Shown here: positions 50,926 through 59,096 of the stretch, in pieces
How positions within the stretch are numbered: position 1 is the stretch's first letter
How the letters are laid out: each line of letters begins with the position of its first letter
NCBI GenBank assembly: GCA_020849665.1
Contig: JADLFX010000050.1
Coordinates: 1 to 64,000, forward strand
Reading direction: 5' to 3'
Source of the DNA: Planctomycetota bacterium
Lineage (GTDB): Bacteria; Planctomycetota; UBA1135; UBA2386
Length of the DNA stretch: 64,000 bases
Program-made: the position numbers and the translations under genes
Notes under the pieces: generated by a model
Seen by the model: only the letters and a program-made list of their open reading frames with translations
Told to the model about the DNA's origin: nothing
Database searches by the model: none

Positions 50926-52017
50926 ATGAACCGCGTTTCCCCGCTGCCGGCGGCGCTGCTCGCCGGACTCGTCTGCCAGGGCGCGACCTGCGCCCAGGAC
51001 TTCGCCTCGCCCGCCGAACGCCTGCGCTTCGAGGGCAACCAGAGCACGATCTACCCCCTGGGCCGCTTCCACGCGCGCGTCCAGCAACTGCACGGCGACC
51101 TGCCCGCCCAGCCCCTGCTGCTGCGCGGGCAGGCCTATCGCCGCGACGCGACCGAGGTGCGCGGCACGATCCTGGCGTTCCAGTCCGAGCTCTCGGTGAC
51201 GCTCTCGGTCACGTCGCAGGCGCCCGGCCAGGCCTCGACGACGTTCGCCAACAACGTCGGCGCCAGTCCGGTGGCCGTCGTGCCGCGCACCCGGCTCTCG
51301 TTCCCGGCCACCGACCGGCCCGGCCAGGACCCCGCGCCGGAGTTCGCCCACCGGATCCCCTACGCGGTGCCCTTCCCGTGGCCCGGCGCCGGGACGCTGT
51401 GCGTCGACATCACGGTGTTCGGCAACGCCACGAACGAGGGCAACGACCGCAACTTCGTCCCCCTGCTCGACGCGCACGACACCGGGCCCGGCCGCAACGA
51501 GCAGCCCGGGTTCCGCTACGGCAGCGGCTGCCGCCTCGGCGGCGCCAGCGGGCCGGCAGGGGCCAGCTTCACGCTGCGCCTCGGCGGCGGTGGGCTCGAC
51601 CTGGAGGCGGGCCTCGCCAACGGGATGCCCGCGCAGGCCGGGATCACCCCGGTCAACGTCCTGCTGGTCGGCGCCACGCCGGTGGCCCTGCCCTGGCCGG
51701 GGCTGCCGGGCTGCACGGTCCTCACGAGCAGCGAGCTGGCCCTGCCGCTGCAGGGCACGCCCGACGCCCGCGGCGCATGGAGCGGGGTCCTGCGGGGCAT
51801 CCAGGGGCATCCGGCCGGCACCGCCTGGTACCTGCAGATCGCCTCGGTCGACACGACCGGCGGCGCCCTGGTGCTGAGCGACGCCTCGCGCGTGGTCGTG
51901 CCGCCGCTCACCGCGGCGAGCAACGGATCCGTGCGCGTGGCCAACGGCACGGACCGCGCGGCCCCCACCGGCACCGTGGCGTCCCAGGTCGCGGTGACCC
52001 GTTTCCTGGTGCCGTGA
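50926..52017 (+). CDS. Exported protein with the shared C-terminal domain
   Basis: 363 residues. Signal peptide NRVSPLPAALLAGLVCQGATCAQ. The first 180 residues are beta-rich with no family recognised: LRFEGNQSTIYPLGRFHARVQQ, then QAYRRDATEVRGTILAFQSELSVTLSVTSQA, and FPWPGAGTLCVDITVFGN. From about 200 (GSGCRLGG) the domain shared with 1466-2518 and 23377-25005 begins; the parallel segments are CTVLTSSELALPLQG versus CNLLIDLPIT, and HPAGTAWYLQIASVD versus LLGGSTYFQWFVVD. The strong AAGGAGGA site suggests high expression. Neighbours (atp operon, hslU) give no hint of its role. Likely an extracellular surface or attachment protein; this is inference. Confidence 0.78.
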   Translation: MNRVSPLPAALLAGLVCQGATCAQDFASPAERLRFEGNQSTIYPLGRFHARVQQLHGDLPAQPLLLRGQAYRRDATEVRGTILAFQSELSVTLSVTSQAPGQASTTFANNVGASPVAVVPRTRLSFPATDRPGQDPAPEFAHRIPYAVPFPWPGAGTLCVDITVFGNATNEGNDRNFVPLLDAHDTGPGRNEQPGFRYGSGCRLGGASGPAGASFTLRLGGGGLDLEAGLANGMPAQAGITPVNVLLVGATPVALPWPGLPGCTVLTSSELALPLQGTPDARGAWSGVLRGIQGHPAGTAWYLQIASVDTTGGALVLSDASRVVVPPLTAASNGSVRVANGTDRAAPTGTVASQVAVTRFLVP

Positions 52018-52092
52018 CGCCGCGCGGGTGCGGCAGTGGCCGGGGGGCCGCCGTTGCGGCATGCTGCGGGGCCCTTCTCGCCCGCCGAACCC

Positions 52093-53529
52093 GTGACCCG
52101 CATCGACGACACCCTCACTCCCAAGGAGATCCAGGCCCGCCTCGACGAGTACGTCGTCGGCCAGACCAAGGCCAAGCGCGCCGTCGCGGTGGCCCTGCGC
52201 AATCGCTGGCGCCGCCGCCAGCTGCCGCCCGACCTCGCGGCCGACGTCTACCCCAAGAACATCCTGCTGATCGGTCCCACGGGCTGCGGCAAGACCGAGA
52301 TCGCGCGCCGCCTCGCGGCTCTGGCACGCGCCCCGTTCGTCAAGGTCGAGGCCAGCAAGTACAGCGAGGTCGGCTATGTGGGCCGGGACGTGGAGTCGAT
52401 GATCCGCGATCTGGTGGACGCCGCGGTGGCGATGGTGCGGCGTGAGCAGGCCGAGGCCGTGCGCACGCCGGCCGCCGAGCGCGCCGAGGAGCGCATCTTC
52501 GCCGCGCTCTGCGCGCAGCGCGGCCTGCTGCCGCGGGCCGAAGACGCCTACCCGCGGCGCGACCTCGGCCTGTGGAACCCGGCCGCACCCCCCGAGACCC
52601 CCGCGGCGGCCGCTGCCGCCGAGGACCGGCAGCGCAGCCTCGCGGCCGAGCAGGAGGCCTTGCGCGAGGCGCTGCGCGCGCAACGGATGGAGGACGACAC
52701 GGTCGAGATCGAGGTGATCGACACCAGCGTGCCCACCCTCAACATCATGGGCCCGCAGGGCAACGACGCGATGGGCATCGACACCCGGGCCCTGCAGGAG
52801 ATCTGGGGCCGCTCGCCGGGCCGGCGCACCAAGCTGCGCAGGGTGTCGGTGGGCGAGGCGCGGACGCTGCTCATCGACGAGGAGGCCGACAAGCTCCTGG
52901 ACCAGGACGCGATCCAGCGCGAGGCGCTCGACCGGGCCCAGAACGACGGCATCGTGTTCGTGGACGAGATCGACAAGATCATCGGCGCGGGCTCCACCAC
53001 CGGGCCCGACGTGTCGCGCGAGGGCGTGCAGCGCGACCTCCTGCCGATCGTCGAGGGCTGCGCCGTGTACACGCGCTACGGCCACGTGCAGACCGAGCAC
53101 GTGCTCTTCCTGGCCGCGGGCGCGTTCCACTTCCACAAGCCCAGCGAGCTGATCCCGGAGCTGCAGGGGCGCTTCCCGGTGCGCGTGGCACTGCGGCCGC
53201 TCACCGAGGAGGACTTCGTGCGGATCCTGGAGGAGCCGCGCAACAGCCTCACGCGCCAGTACGTGGCGCTCTTCCAGGCCGAGGGCGTGCAGCTGCGCTT
53301 CACGCCCGACGGCGTGCAGCGCATCGCCGAGCTGGCGTTCCGCGCCAACCGGACGACCCAGAACATCGGCGCACGCCGCCTGATGACCATCCTCGAGAAG
53401 TGCCTGGAGGATCTCTCGTTCGAGGCCTCCGAGCTCCGCGGCCGGCAGGTCGTCGTGGATCGCGCGTTCGTCGACCGCCAGCTCGGCGAGACGGCCGACG
53501 ACGAGGATCTGATCCAGTACAACCTCTAG
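52093..53529 (+). CDS. hslU: ATP-dependent unfoldase HslU
   Basis: 478 residues from GTG 52093. HslU is the AAA+ unfoldase that feeds proteins to the HslV peptidase. LDEYVVGQTKAKRAVAVALRNRWRR is the HslU N-terminus; Walker A GPTGCGKT (61-68), pore loop GYVGRDVE, Walker B IVFVDEID (287-294, Asp291/Glu292), and the sensor regions TQNIGARRL. The I-domain between about 110 and 245 carries an Ala/Pro-rich stretch (PAAPPETPAAAAAAEDRQ). The C-terminal tail EDLIQYNL matches the (E)DLSxFIL tail that docks into HslV. hslV, which usually lies just before hslU, is not here. The stop is shared with the convergent glycosyltransferase gene (see findings). Confidence 0.95.
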   Translation: MTRIDDTLTPKEIQARLDEYVVGQTKAKRAVAVALRNRWRRRQLPPDLAADVYPKNILLIGPTGCGKTEIARRLAALARAPFVKVEASKYSEVGYVGRDVESMIRDLVDAAVAMVRREQAEAVRTPAAERAEERIFAALCAQRGLLPRAEDAYPRRDLGLWNPAAPPETPAAAAAAEDRQRSLAAEQEALREALRAQRMEDDTVEIEVIDTSVPTLNIMGPQGNDAMGIDTRALQEIWGRSPGRRTKLRRVSVGEARTLLIDEEADKLLDQDAIQREALDRAQNDGIVFVDEIDKIIGAGSTTGPDVSREGVQRDLLPIVEGCAVYTRYGHVQTEHVLFLAAGAFHFHKPSELIPELQGRFPVRVALRPLTEEDFVRILEEPRNSLTRQYVALFQAEGVQLRFTPDGVQRIAELAFRANRTTQNIGARRLMTILEKCLEDLSFEASELRGRQVVVDRAFVDRQLGETADDEDLIQYNL

Positions 53530-55163
53530 CGCAGGCGCCAGGCGGCGAGCCATGCGTCGTCGTGGAGCGGCGCGCCGTAGCTCTGCGCGAGGCGCGCGAC
53601 CGCGGCGCGCAGGGCGGCCTCGGTGGCCTCCCCCTCGGGCAGCTGGGCGCCGCGCCGCAGCAGGACCTTGTCGAGCACGAGCAGGTCGAAGCCCAGCGCG
53701 CGCAGCCGGTCCGCGGACGCGAGGTGCGTGGTCTGGGCGAGGCGCAGGCCGGCGTGCCCGGAGGGCAGGGCCTGCTCGCCGGTCACTCCCAGTACCTCCC
53801 CGAGGAACGCCACGCCACAGCGCTGGCGGTGCACGGCCTGCGCGAACGGCTGTGGCATGCGTGCGAAGTCGTAGAAGAACGGAGTCACCAGGACGCGCTG
53901 GCTGCCCGCGGGCGCCCGGCCCAGCTCACGCAGGAACGGTGCGTCGGCCCAGGCCGCGAGGCCGCGGTACGGATTGCGCGCGGGGTCGTAGCCGTACTGG
54001 AACGCCGCGTGGTGCGGGAACGCCTGAGGCGCGCGCAGGAGCTCGGGCCCCGGCCCGCACAGGAAGACGACCGCGGCGAGCGCGAGCCCGAGCAGCCCGC
54101 GGGGCAGCGCCGGCACCCGGCGCGCCAGCAGCGTCTCGGCCGCCCCCACGCCCAGGGCCACCAGGACGAGGACGACGGGCAGGGCGGTGAGCAGGTAGCG
54201 GGCGGCGACGATCGGCACCTCCACCGCCACCGGCCGCACCACGACCACCGCGGCCAGCGGGGCGAGCACGACCGCCAGGAGGTACGCGAGGCCGAGACGG
54301 TCGGCGCGTCCCAGCCACCATGCACCGGCCACGGCGAGCCCCGCCAGCACGACGAGCAGCAGGGGCTCGGCCGTGCCGCCGAGCAGTCCGGCCACGGCCA
54401 TTGGATCCCAGGGCTGCTGCGCCGCCGCCCCGGCCTTGTCGCGCAGCGCGGCCAGGTCGTTGGCGAGGGGCACGGCGAGGAGCGCGAGCGTGCCGGCCAG
54501 CGCCGCGCCGCTCCACGCGGCGACCTCGGCGAGCGTGCGCCGCTCGGCTCGCACTCCCGGCAGGCGCGCGGCCACCGCCGCGACGAGGGCCGGCGCGAGC
54601 AGGGCCGGCACGGCCGCCAGGTGCAGCCACGCGCCGAAGGCCACGCACGCGGCCCACAGCGCGGCGAAGCGCGCGGCGCCGCCCCGCCAGTAGCGCCAGA
54701 AGGCCAGCCACCCGAGCGTGGCCACGAAGGCGGTCAGCGCATAGGGCCGCGCGTAGCGGCTGAAGTTCACCAGGATCGGACTCGTGGCCACGAGGGCCAC
54801 CGCCGCGAGCCGTGCCGAAACGGGCAGCCATGCCTGCGCGCCGAACGCGAGGAGCAGCAGCAGGCCGACACCCGCCAGCAGCATCGGCAGCCGCAGGGTG
54901 AGTTCGCTCGCGCCGACCGTGGCGAGCAGGAACTGGTCGTAGAGCACCAGCGGGATCGAGTGGTCGGCCGTGCCGAAGCTGGCGACCGCGTCCAGAGGCG
55001 TGGACGCCAGCGCCATGCGCAGGGCATGGAACTCGTCATCGGCTACGACCTGGTCGGGCAGCTGCTGCACGCGCAGCCACAGACCCAGCAGCAGGAGTGC
55101 CGCGAGCAGGATCCGCGTCGCCACCAGGGCCGGGCCTCGCACCTCGCGCATCTCCGCAACCAT
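53526..55163 (-). CDS. ArnT/PMT-like membrane glycosyltransferase
   Basis: 545 residues with about 11 hydrophobic helices. Residues 9-36 form the first helix; then comes the motif VVADDEFHALRMA, with the Asp-Glu expected in the first periplasmic loop of GT-C enzymes (ArnT/PMT/Dpm-like, PF13231 type), which transfer a sugar from a lipid carrier. HLAAVPALLAPALVAA and further helices follow, and a C-terminal soluble domain (about 400-545). The likely start is ATG 55163; ATG 55151 is an alternative. The acceptor is unknown. The stop codon lies within the hslU stop (CTAG). Confidence 0.78.
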   Translation of the reverse strand: MVAEMREVRGPALVATRILLAALLLLGLWLRVQQLPDQVVADDEFHALRMALASTPLDAVASFGTADHSIPLVLYDQFLLATVGASELTLRLPMLLAGVGLLLLLAFGAQAWLPVSARLAAVALVATSPILVNFSRYARPYALTAFVATLGWLAFWRYWRGGAARFAALWAACVAFGAWLHLAAVPALLAPALVAAVAARLPGVRAERRTLAEVAAWSGAALAGTLALLAVPLANDLAALRDKAGAAAQQPWDPMAVAGLLGGTAEPLLLVVLAGLAVAGAWWLGRADRLGLAYLLAVVLAPLAAVVVVRPVAVEVPIVAARYLLTALPVVLVLVALGVGAAETLLARRVPALPRGLLGLALAAVVFLCGPGPELLRAPQAFPHHAAFQYGYDPARNPYRGLAAWADAPFLRELGRAPAGSQRVLVTPFFYDFARMPQPFAQAVHRQRCGVAFLGEVLGVTGEQALPSGHAGLRLAQTTHLASADRLRALGFDLLVLDKVLLRRGAQLPEGEATEAALRAAVARLAQSYGAPLHDDAWLAAWRLR

Positions 55164-55235
55164 GCCCCCGCGCCCGACCGCCGCCAAGAGCCGCGTGGGG
55201 CGCGAAAACCAGGCTCGCGCCGTGCCGTGCGTCGC

Positions 55236-55241
55236 TATCAT
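55236..55241 (+). promoter_or_regulatory. -10 candidate TATCAT before ndk
   Basis: TATCAT, five of six to TATAAT, lies 29 bases before the ATG at 55271 in a C-rich leader. It is the nearest to consensus of the plus-strand hexamers. No clear -35 lies 17 bases upstream. Confidence 0.45.
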
Positions 55242-55270
55242 CCCGCCCCTTTCCCCCACCCCCCGCAGCC

Positions 55271-55738
55271 ATGGAACGCACGCTCATCCTGCTCAAGCCC
55301 GACGCCGTCCAGCGCGGCATCTGCGGCCAGATCCTGGGCCGCTTCGAACAGAAGGGCCTGAAGGTCGTCGGCCTCAAGCTCATGCGCATCACTCCCGAGC
55401 TGGCCGCGCGCCACTACGAGGCCCACCGCGAGAAGAAGTTCTACGCGGGACTGGTCAAGTTCATGACCAGCGGGCCGGTCGTGGCGATCGCGCTGGAGGG
55501 CATCGACTGCATCCGGATCGCCCGCAACCTCATGGGCGCCACGTTCGGTGCCGACGCGGCCCCAGGCACGATCCGCGGCGACTTCGGCGTCAGCCGTTCG
55601 TTCAACCTGGTGCACGGATCGGACAGCAAGGAGGCCGCCGAGAAGGAGCTGAAGCTCTTCTTCCCCGAGGGCGTGCTCGACTACGCCTACGACGCCTTCG
55701 CCTGGGTCTACGACCCGATCGAAGAGCTGAAGAAGTAG
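55271..55738 (+). CDS. ndk: Nucleoside-diphosphate kinase
   Basis: 155 residues. It transfers phosphate between nucleoside tri- and diphosphates through a phospho-histidine. ERTLILLKPDAVQRG is the standard N-terminus, RNLMGATF corresponds to the family's R(K)xxGxTxP segment, and NLVHGSDS contains the active-site histidine (near residue 117-120). The end KKLFFPEGxxxY region is seen as LKLFFPEGVLDYAYDAFAWVYD. Slightly longer at the C-terminus than the E. coli enzyme. A small hairpin (CCGCG...CGCGG, 55751-55763) separates it from rqcH. Confidence 0.97.
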   Translation: MERTLILLKPDAVQRGICGQILGRFEQKGLKVVGLKLMRITPELAARHYEAHREKKFYAGLVKFMTSGPVVAIALEGIDCIRIARNLMGATFGADAAPGTIRGDFGVSRSFNLVHGSDSKEAAEKELKLFFPEGVLDYAYDAFAWVYDPIEELKK

Positions 55739-55791
55739 GCCGCCGTTCCGCCGCGCAGCGCGGCCTCCCCCTCCCCGACCCGACGGCATCG

Positions 55792-57306
55792 ATGAGCGCC
55801 AAGGACATCGGGCTCACCGCCGAGGAACTCGCGCTGGCGCTCGGCGAGCTCGGCGCGCGCGTCGGGGGCTGGCGCGTGCGCGACGTCGCCCGCCTGGCGC
55901 GCAACGACGACCTGCTGCTCTTTCTCGAGGGTCCGCCGCCCGCCGAGGGCCGCGCACCGCGCGCCTGCGTGCAGGTGGCCGTGGGCGGCGGGCGCGCGCG
56001 GGTCACCCTGACCGCACGCCGGCACGCCAAGGACGAGTTCGCGACCGGACCGCACGTGGATCGGCTGCGCCAGCTGCTCGCCGAGGCCACGTTCCGCGGC
56101 ACCAGCCAGCCCGCCGGCGAGCGGCGCTGCAGCCTCGCGTTCGCGGATCGTGACGGCCGCCGCGTCACGCTGGAGGCGGAGCTGTTCGGCAACCGCGGCC
56201 TGTGGGTGCTCTGCGACGGCCAGGGCCGCGCACTCGAGCTCTCCCGCCTGCCCGAGGCGAGGGAGCGCACCCTCGCGCCGGGGCAGCCCTACGACCCGCC
56301 GCGCGGCCGGGCCCGCGGCGAGGCGCGCCCGCCCCGTTTCGCGCCCCCGGTCCTGGAAGCCATCGACGCGCTGTGCACCGCGCACGACCGCGAGCACGAG
56401 GCGCGCGCCCGCCGCGACCAGCTCGCGGCGACCCTGGCGGGCGCCGAGAAGCGCCTGGTCCACAAGGTCGAGGGGCTGCAGAGGCAGCTCGACTCGATCG
56501 GCGAGGCTCCGGAGCTGCGGCGCCGGGCCGACCTGCTGCTCGCCTACCGCCATCTCGTGCGGCGCGGCGCCGCAGAGGTCGAGGTGCCCGATCCCGAGCA
56601 CGCGGACCGCACGCTGCGCATCGACCTCGACCCGGCGAAGCCCGTGCAGGCGACCATCGAGGCCCTCTACGACCGGGCACGCCGGCTGGAGGACGCCGCC
56701 GGGATCGCCGCAGAACGCCGGATCGCGGCCGCGGCCGAGCTTGCGGACGTGCGCGCGCTGCGCTTGCGCCTGGACGAGGCCGGCGACGACCCGGCGGTCG
56801 AGGCGGTGGAGGCAGCCGCGGCCGCGGCCGGGCTCGTGCGCGCGCCGCGACCCGCGGCAGGGACGGCGCGACCCGCCACCACGCGTGCCGCGCCGCGCGA
56901 GCCGGGCGTGCGGCGCTTCGTGTCGGCCGAGGGCTACGAGATCCTGTGCGGCAAGAGCAACGCCGACAACGACCGCCTCTCGCTGAAGATCGCGCGCGGC
57001 AACGACCTCTGGTTCCACGTGGGCGCGGGCCACGCCGGCAGCCACGTCGTGGTGCGCCTGCCCAAGGGCAAGACCGCGAGCCTCGAGACCATGCTCGATG
57101 CCGGCACGATCGCCGTGCACTTCTCCAAGGCACGCGGCGCGGGCAAGTGCGAGGTGGTCTACGCACCCGCCAAGCACGTGCGCAAGCCCAAGGGCCTCCC
57201 GCCGGGCAAGGTGCTCGTGGCGCACGAGGGTTCGTTGATGGTGCGCCTGGAGGAGGACCGCCTGCGCCGGCTGCTCGCCAGCCAGCCCGCGCCCGAGTCC
57301 GACTAG
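55792..57306 (+). CDS. rqcH: RqcH/NFACT-type ribosome quality control protein
   Basis: 504 residues, somewhat shorter than B. subtilis RqcH (about 570). It is the bacterial Rqc2 relative, which binds stalled 50S subunits and adds alanine tails to the trapped peptide. N-terminal NFACT-N domain (about 1-190), a helical coiled coil (about 200-390, Arg/Glu/Ala-rich), then the NFACT-R domain from about 395: FVSAEGYEILCGKSNADNDRLSLKIARGNDLWFHVGAGHAGSHVVVR. At the position of the Asp-Arg pair that binds tRNA in RqcH, this protein reads Glu110-Arg111. An uncharacterised HhH region seems reduced. ATG 55792 starts the family-like sequence. Confidence 0.9.
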   Translation: MSAKDIGLTAEELALALGELGARVGGWRVRDVARLARNDDLLLFLEGPPPAEGRAPRACVQVAVGGGRARVTLTARRHAKDEFATGPHVDRLRQLLAEATFRGTSQPAGERRCSLAFADRDGRRVTLEAELFGNRGLWVLCDGQGRALELSRLPEARERTLAPGQPYDPPRGRARGEARPPRFAPPVLEAIDALCTAHDREHEARARRDQLAATLAGAEKRLVHKVEGLQRQLDSIGEAPELRRRADLLLAYRHLVRRGAAEVEVPDPEHADRTLRIDLDPAKPVQATIEALYDRARRLEDAAGIAAERRIAAAAELADVRALRLRLDEAGDDPAVEAVEAAAAAAGLVRAPRPAAGTARPATTRAAPREPGVRRFVSAEGYEILCGKSNADNDRLSLKIARGNDLWFHVGAGHAGSHVVVRLPKGKTASLETMLDAGTIAVHFSKARGAGKCEVVYAPAKHVRKPKGLPPGKVLVAHEGSLMVRLEEDRLRRLLASQPAPESD

Positions 57307-57322
57307 CGGGGCTGCCGCGAGG

Positions 57323-57778
57323 TCATTCGGCGGGCAGGAGCGCGATCACGGCCGCGGTCACGTCGACGACGCGCGCGGCACCAGGGTGGCCGGAACCGGC
57401 GACGATGCCGTGCACGCCCGCGCTCTCCGCCACCTTGGGCAGGCCGCCGGCCAGCGCCGCACGGATCTCCGTCCAGGGCCGGGGCGCCCCCGGCTTGCGC
57501 AGCGCCTCCCGGGCGGAGATCGCCTGGTCCATCCGATCCGCGTCCTGGCAGGCACCGGACTTGAAGAGTTCGTCCTTCTTGCGCTTCAACCCCGCGATCT
57601 CGTCCTGCAGCGCCTTGGACGACGCGTACGCCGTCACGAGCCGGTCCGGTTCGACGACCCCGATCACCAGCTCCTTCGGCTGGCCCTGCACCGGGTAGAG
57701 GATCTCGTGGCCCGGGGCGGCCGGGCGGCAGCCGACGAGGGCCAGCAGGACCAGGGAGAGGAACGCGGGACGCATCAT
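57323..57778 (-). CDS. Lipoprotein with OmpH/Skp-like helix
   Basis: 151 residues. MMRPAFLSLVLLALVGC has a clear lipobox ending in Cys17 (L-V-G-C). The mature part has an amphipathic, charged helix RLVTAYASSKALQDEIAGLKRKKDELFKSG, of the kind found in OmpH/Skp chaperones, and a Pro/Gly-rich end. The resemblance is compositional. Two adjacent ATGs (57778 and 57775). It diverges from the methyltransferase gene with 14 bases between start codons and converges on rqcH with a 16-base gap. Confidence 0.72.
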   Translation of the reverse strand: MMRPAFLSLVLLALVGCRPAAPGHEILYPVQGQPKELVIGVVEPDRLVTAYASSKALQDEIAGLKRKKDELFKSGACQDADRMDQAISAREALRKPGAPRPWTEIRAALAGGLPKVAESAGVHGIVAGSGHPGAARVVDVTAAVIALLPAE

Positions 57779-57784
57779 GCCGGC

Positions 57785-57794
57785 ACGATAGCAT
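57785..57794. promoter_or_regulatory. Overlapping divergent -10-like hexamers
   Basis: On the minus strand TATCGT (57790-57785) stands 6 bases before the lipoprotein ATG. On the plus strand TAGCAT (57789-57794) overlaps it and would suit the methyltransferase gene if translation starts at the GTG at 57814. The whole space between the two annotated starts is only 14 bases and is flanked by ATGCCGGC on both sides. Confidence 0.33.
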
Positions 57795-59016
57795 GCCGGC
57801 CCGACGCCCCGCCGTGACCCTGCACTGTGCCCACTTCGGCCGCTGCGGCGGCTGCACCCGCCTCGACCAGCCGATCGCGGAACAGGTCGCCGCGAAGGTC
57901 GCCGGAGTGCGCGCGCTCCTGGAGCCGTTCCGCCCCGGCCTCGGCATCGAGCACGAGGTGCCGGCGGCGCCACCGCGCCACTACCGCGCCCGGATCCTCT
58001 ACCCGGTGCAGCCCCACCCCACGCTCGGCCTCACCATGGGGATCTACGCGCGCGGCTCGCACGAGGCCGTCGAGATCGAGGAATGCCGGATCCAGGACCC
58101 GGCGCTCACCGAGCTGGGCCGGCGCGCGTTGGGCGTGTTCCGCGGGCTGAGGCTGAAGCCGTACGACGAGGCAGCGCATGCCGGGATGCTGCGGGCGTTC
58201 CACGCCCGGATCGCCCCGGGCACCGGCGAGATGCTGATGGGCGTCGTCACCCTGGGCGGCGAGTGCCCCGAGGGCACGGAGCTGGCCCGCGCCCTCCTGG
58301 CCGCGGCCGAGGATCTGCCCGGCGGCGGCGCGGACCGGCCGCGCGCCGTGGGGGTGGTGCGCAACCTCAATCCCGAGCGCGGCAACGCCCTGCTCGGGGA
58401 GCGCTCGGTCCCGCTCGCGGGGCGCGACTACCTGGAGGATCGTTCGGGCGGCCTGCACTGGCGGATCTCGTTCGGCTCGTTCACGCAGGCCAACCGCCAC
58501 GCGGACCGCGTGCTCTACGCACGCGCCCTGGATCTCCTGGGGCCGGTGCGGGGCCTGCGCGTCGTGGACGGCTATGGCGGCCTGGGCGCGTTCGGCCTGC
58601 GCCTCGCGCGCGCCGGCGCGGCGGCGGTCCGCATCGTCGAGGAGCACCCCGCCGCCTGCCGCGACGCCGAACACAACGCCCGGCGCAACGGGCTGCCGCA
58701 GGTGCTCGTGGAGGAGCGCCCCTTCGCGCGGGCCGAACTGGGCGGCGGCACGGACCTGCTGGTGGTCGATCCACCCCGCGCGGGGCTGCAGGCCGACGGG
58801 TTGCGTCCGATCCTGGTCGAGCCGCCGGACCGGATCCTCTACGTGGCATGCAATCCACGCTCCCTGGCCCGCGACCTCGACCCGCTCCACGTGGCGGGCT
58901 ACCGGCTGACCCGCGTGCGCGTGGTCGACCTCTTCCCCCACACGGACCACGTCGAGGTCCTGGCACTTCTGGTGCGAAGGAGCCACCTGCGCCGCCGCCG
59001 CGGCCCTAACCTCTGA
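57793..59016 (+). CDS. rlmD: RlmD/TrmA-family 23S rRNA (uracil-C5)-methyltransferase
   Basis: 407 residues. The family methylates uracil C5 in rRNA or tRNA using S-adenosylmethionine. The N-terminal cysteines CAHFGRCGGC and a later ECRIQD fit the iron-sulfur cluster pattern of RlmD (C-x5-C-x2-C...C). The SAM domain has DGYGGLGAFGLRLARAGA, VVDPPRAGL, and the catalytic-loop VACNPRSLARDL. The fused TRAM domain is missing, as in shorter members. Start ATG 57793; GTG 57814 is an alternative that fits an overlapping -10 hexamer. Exact target (U1939, U747 or tRNA U54) cannot be read from sequence. Confidence 0.88.
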   Translation: MPARRPAVTLHCAHFGRCGGCTRLDQPIAEQVAAKVAGVRALLEPFRPGLGIEHEVPAAPPRHYRARILYPVQPHPTLGLTMGIYARGSHEAVEIEECRIQDPALTELGRRALGVFRGLRLKPYDEAAHAGMLRAFHARIAPGTGEMLMGVVTLGGECPEGTELARALLAAAEDLPGGGADRPRAVGVVRNLNPERGNALLGERSVPLAGRDYLEDRSGGLHWRISFGSFTQANRHADRVLYARALDLLGPVRGLRVVDGYGGLGAFGLRLARAGAAAVRIVEEHPAACRDAEHNARRNGLPQVLVEERPFARAELGGGTDLLVVDPPRAGLQADGLRPILVEPPDRILYVACNPRSLARDLDPLHVAGYRLTRVRVVDLFPHTDHVEVLALLVRRSHLRRRRGPNL

Positions 59017-59019
59017 GCC

Positions 59020-59049
59020 CGGCCGGAGCCGCCGCGCGGCGGCCGGCCG
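59020..59049 (+). terminator. Strong GC hairpin after the methyltransferase gene
   Basis: CGGCCGG-A-GCCGCCGC pairs with GCGGCGGCCGGCCG (14 base pairs with a bulge), 4 bases after the stop codon. No T run follows. A second smaller hairpin (GCGCCG...CGGCGC, 59069-59083) lies 13 bases before the aldehyde dehydrogenase start. Confidence 0.45.
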
Positions 59050-59096
59050 CCGACCATGACCCACCCTCGCGCCGCTGCGGCGCCCGCCCCGATCCC

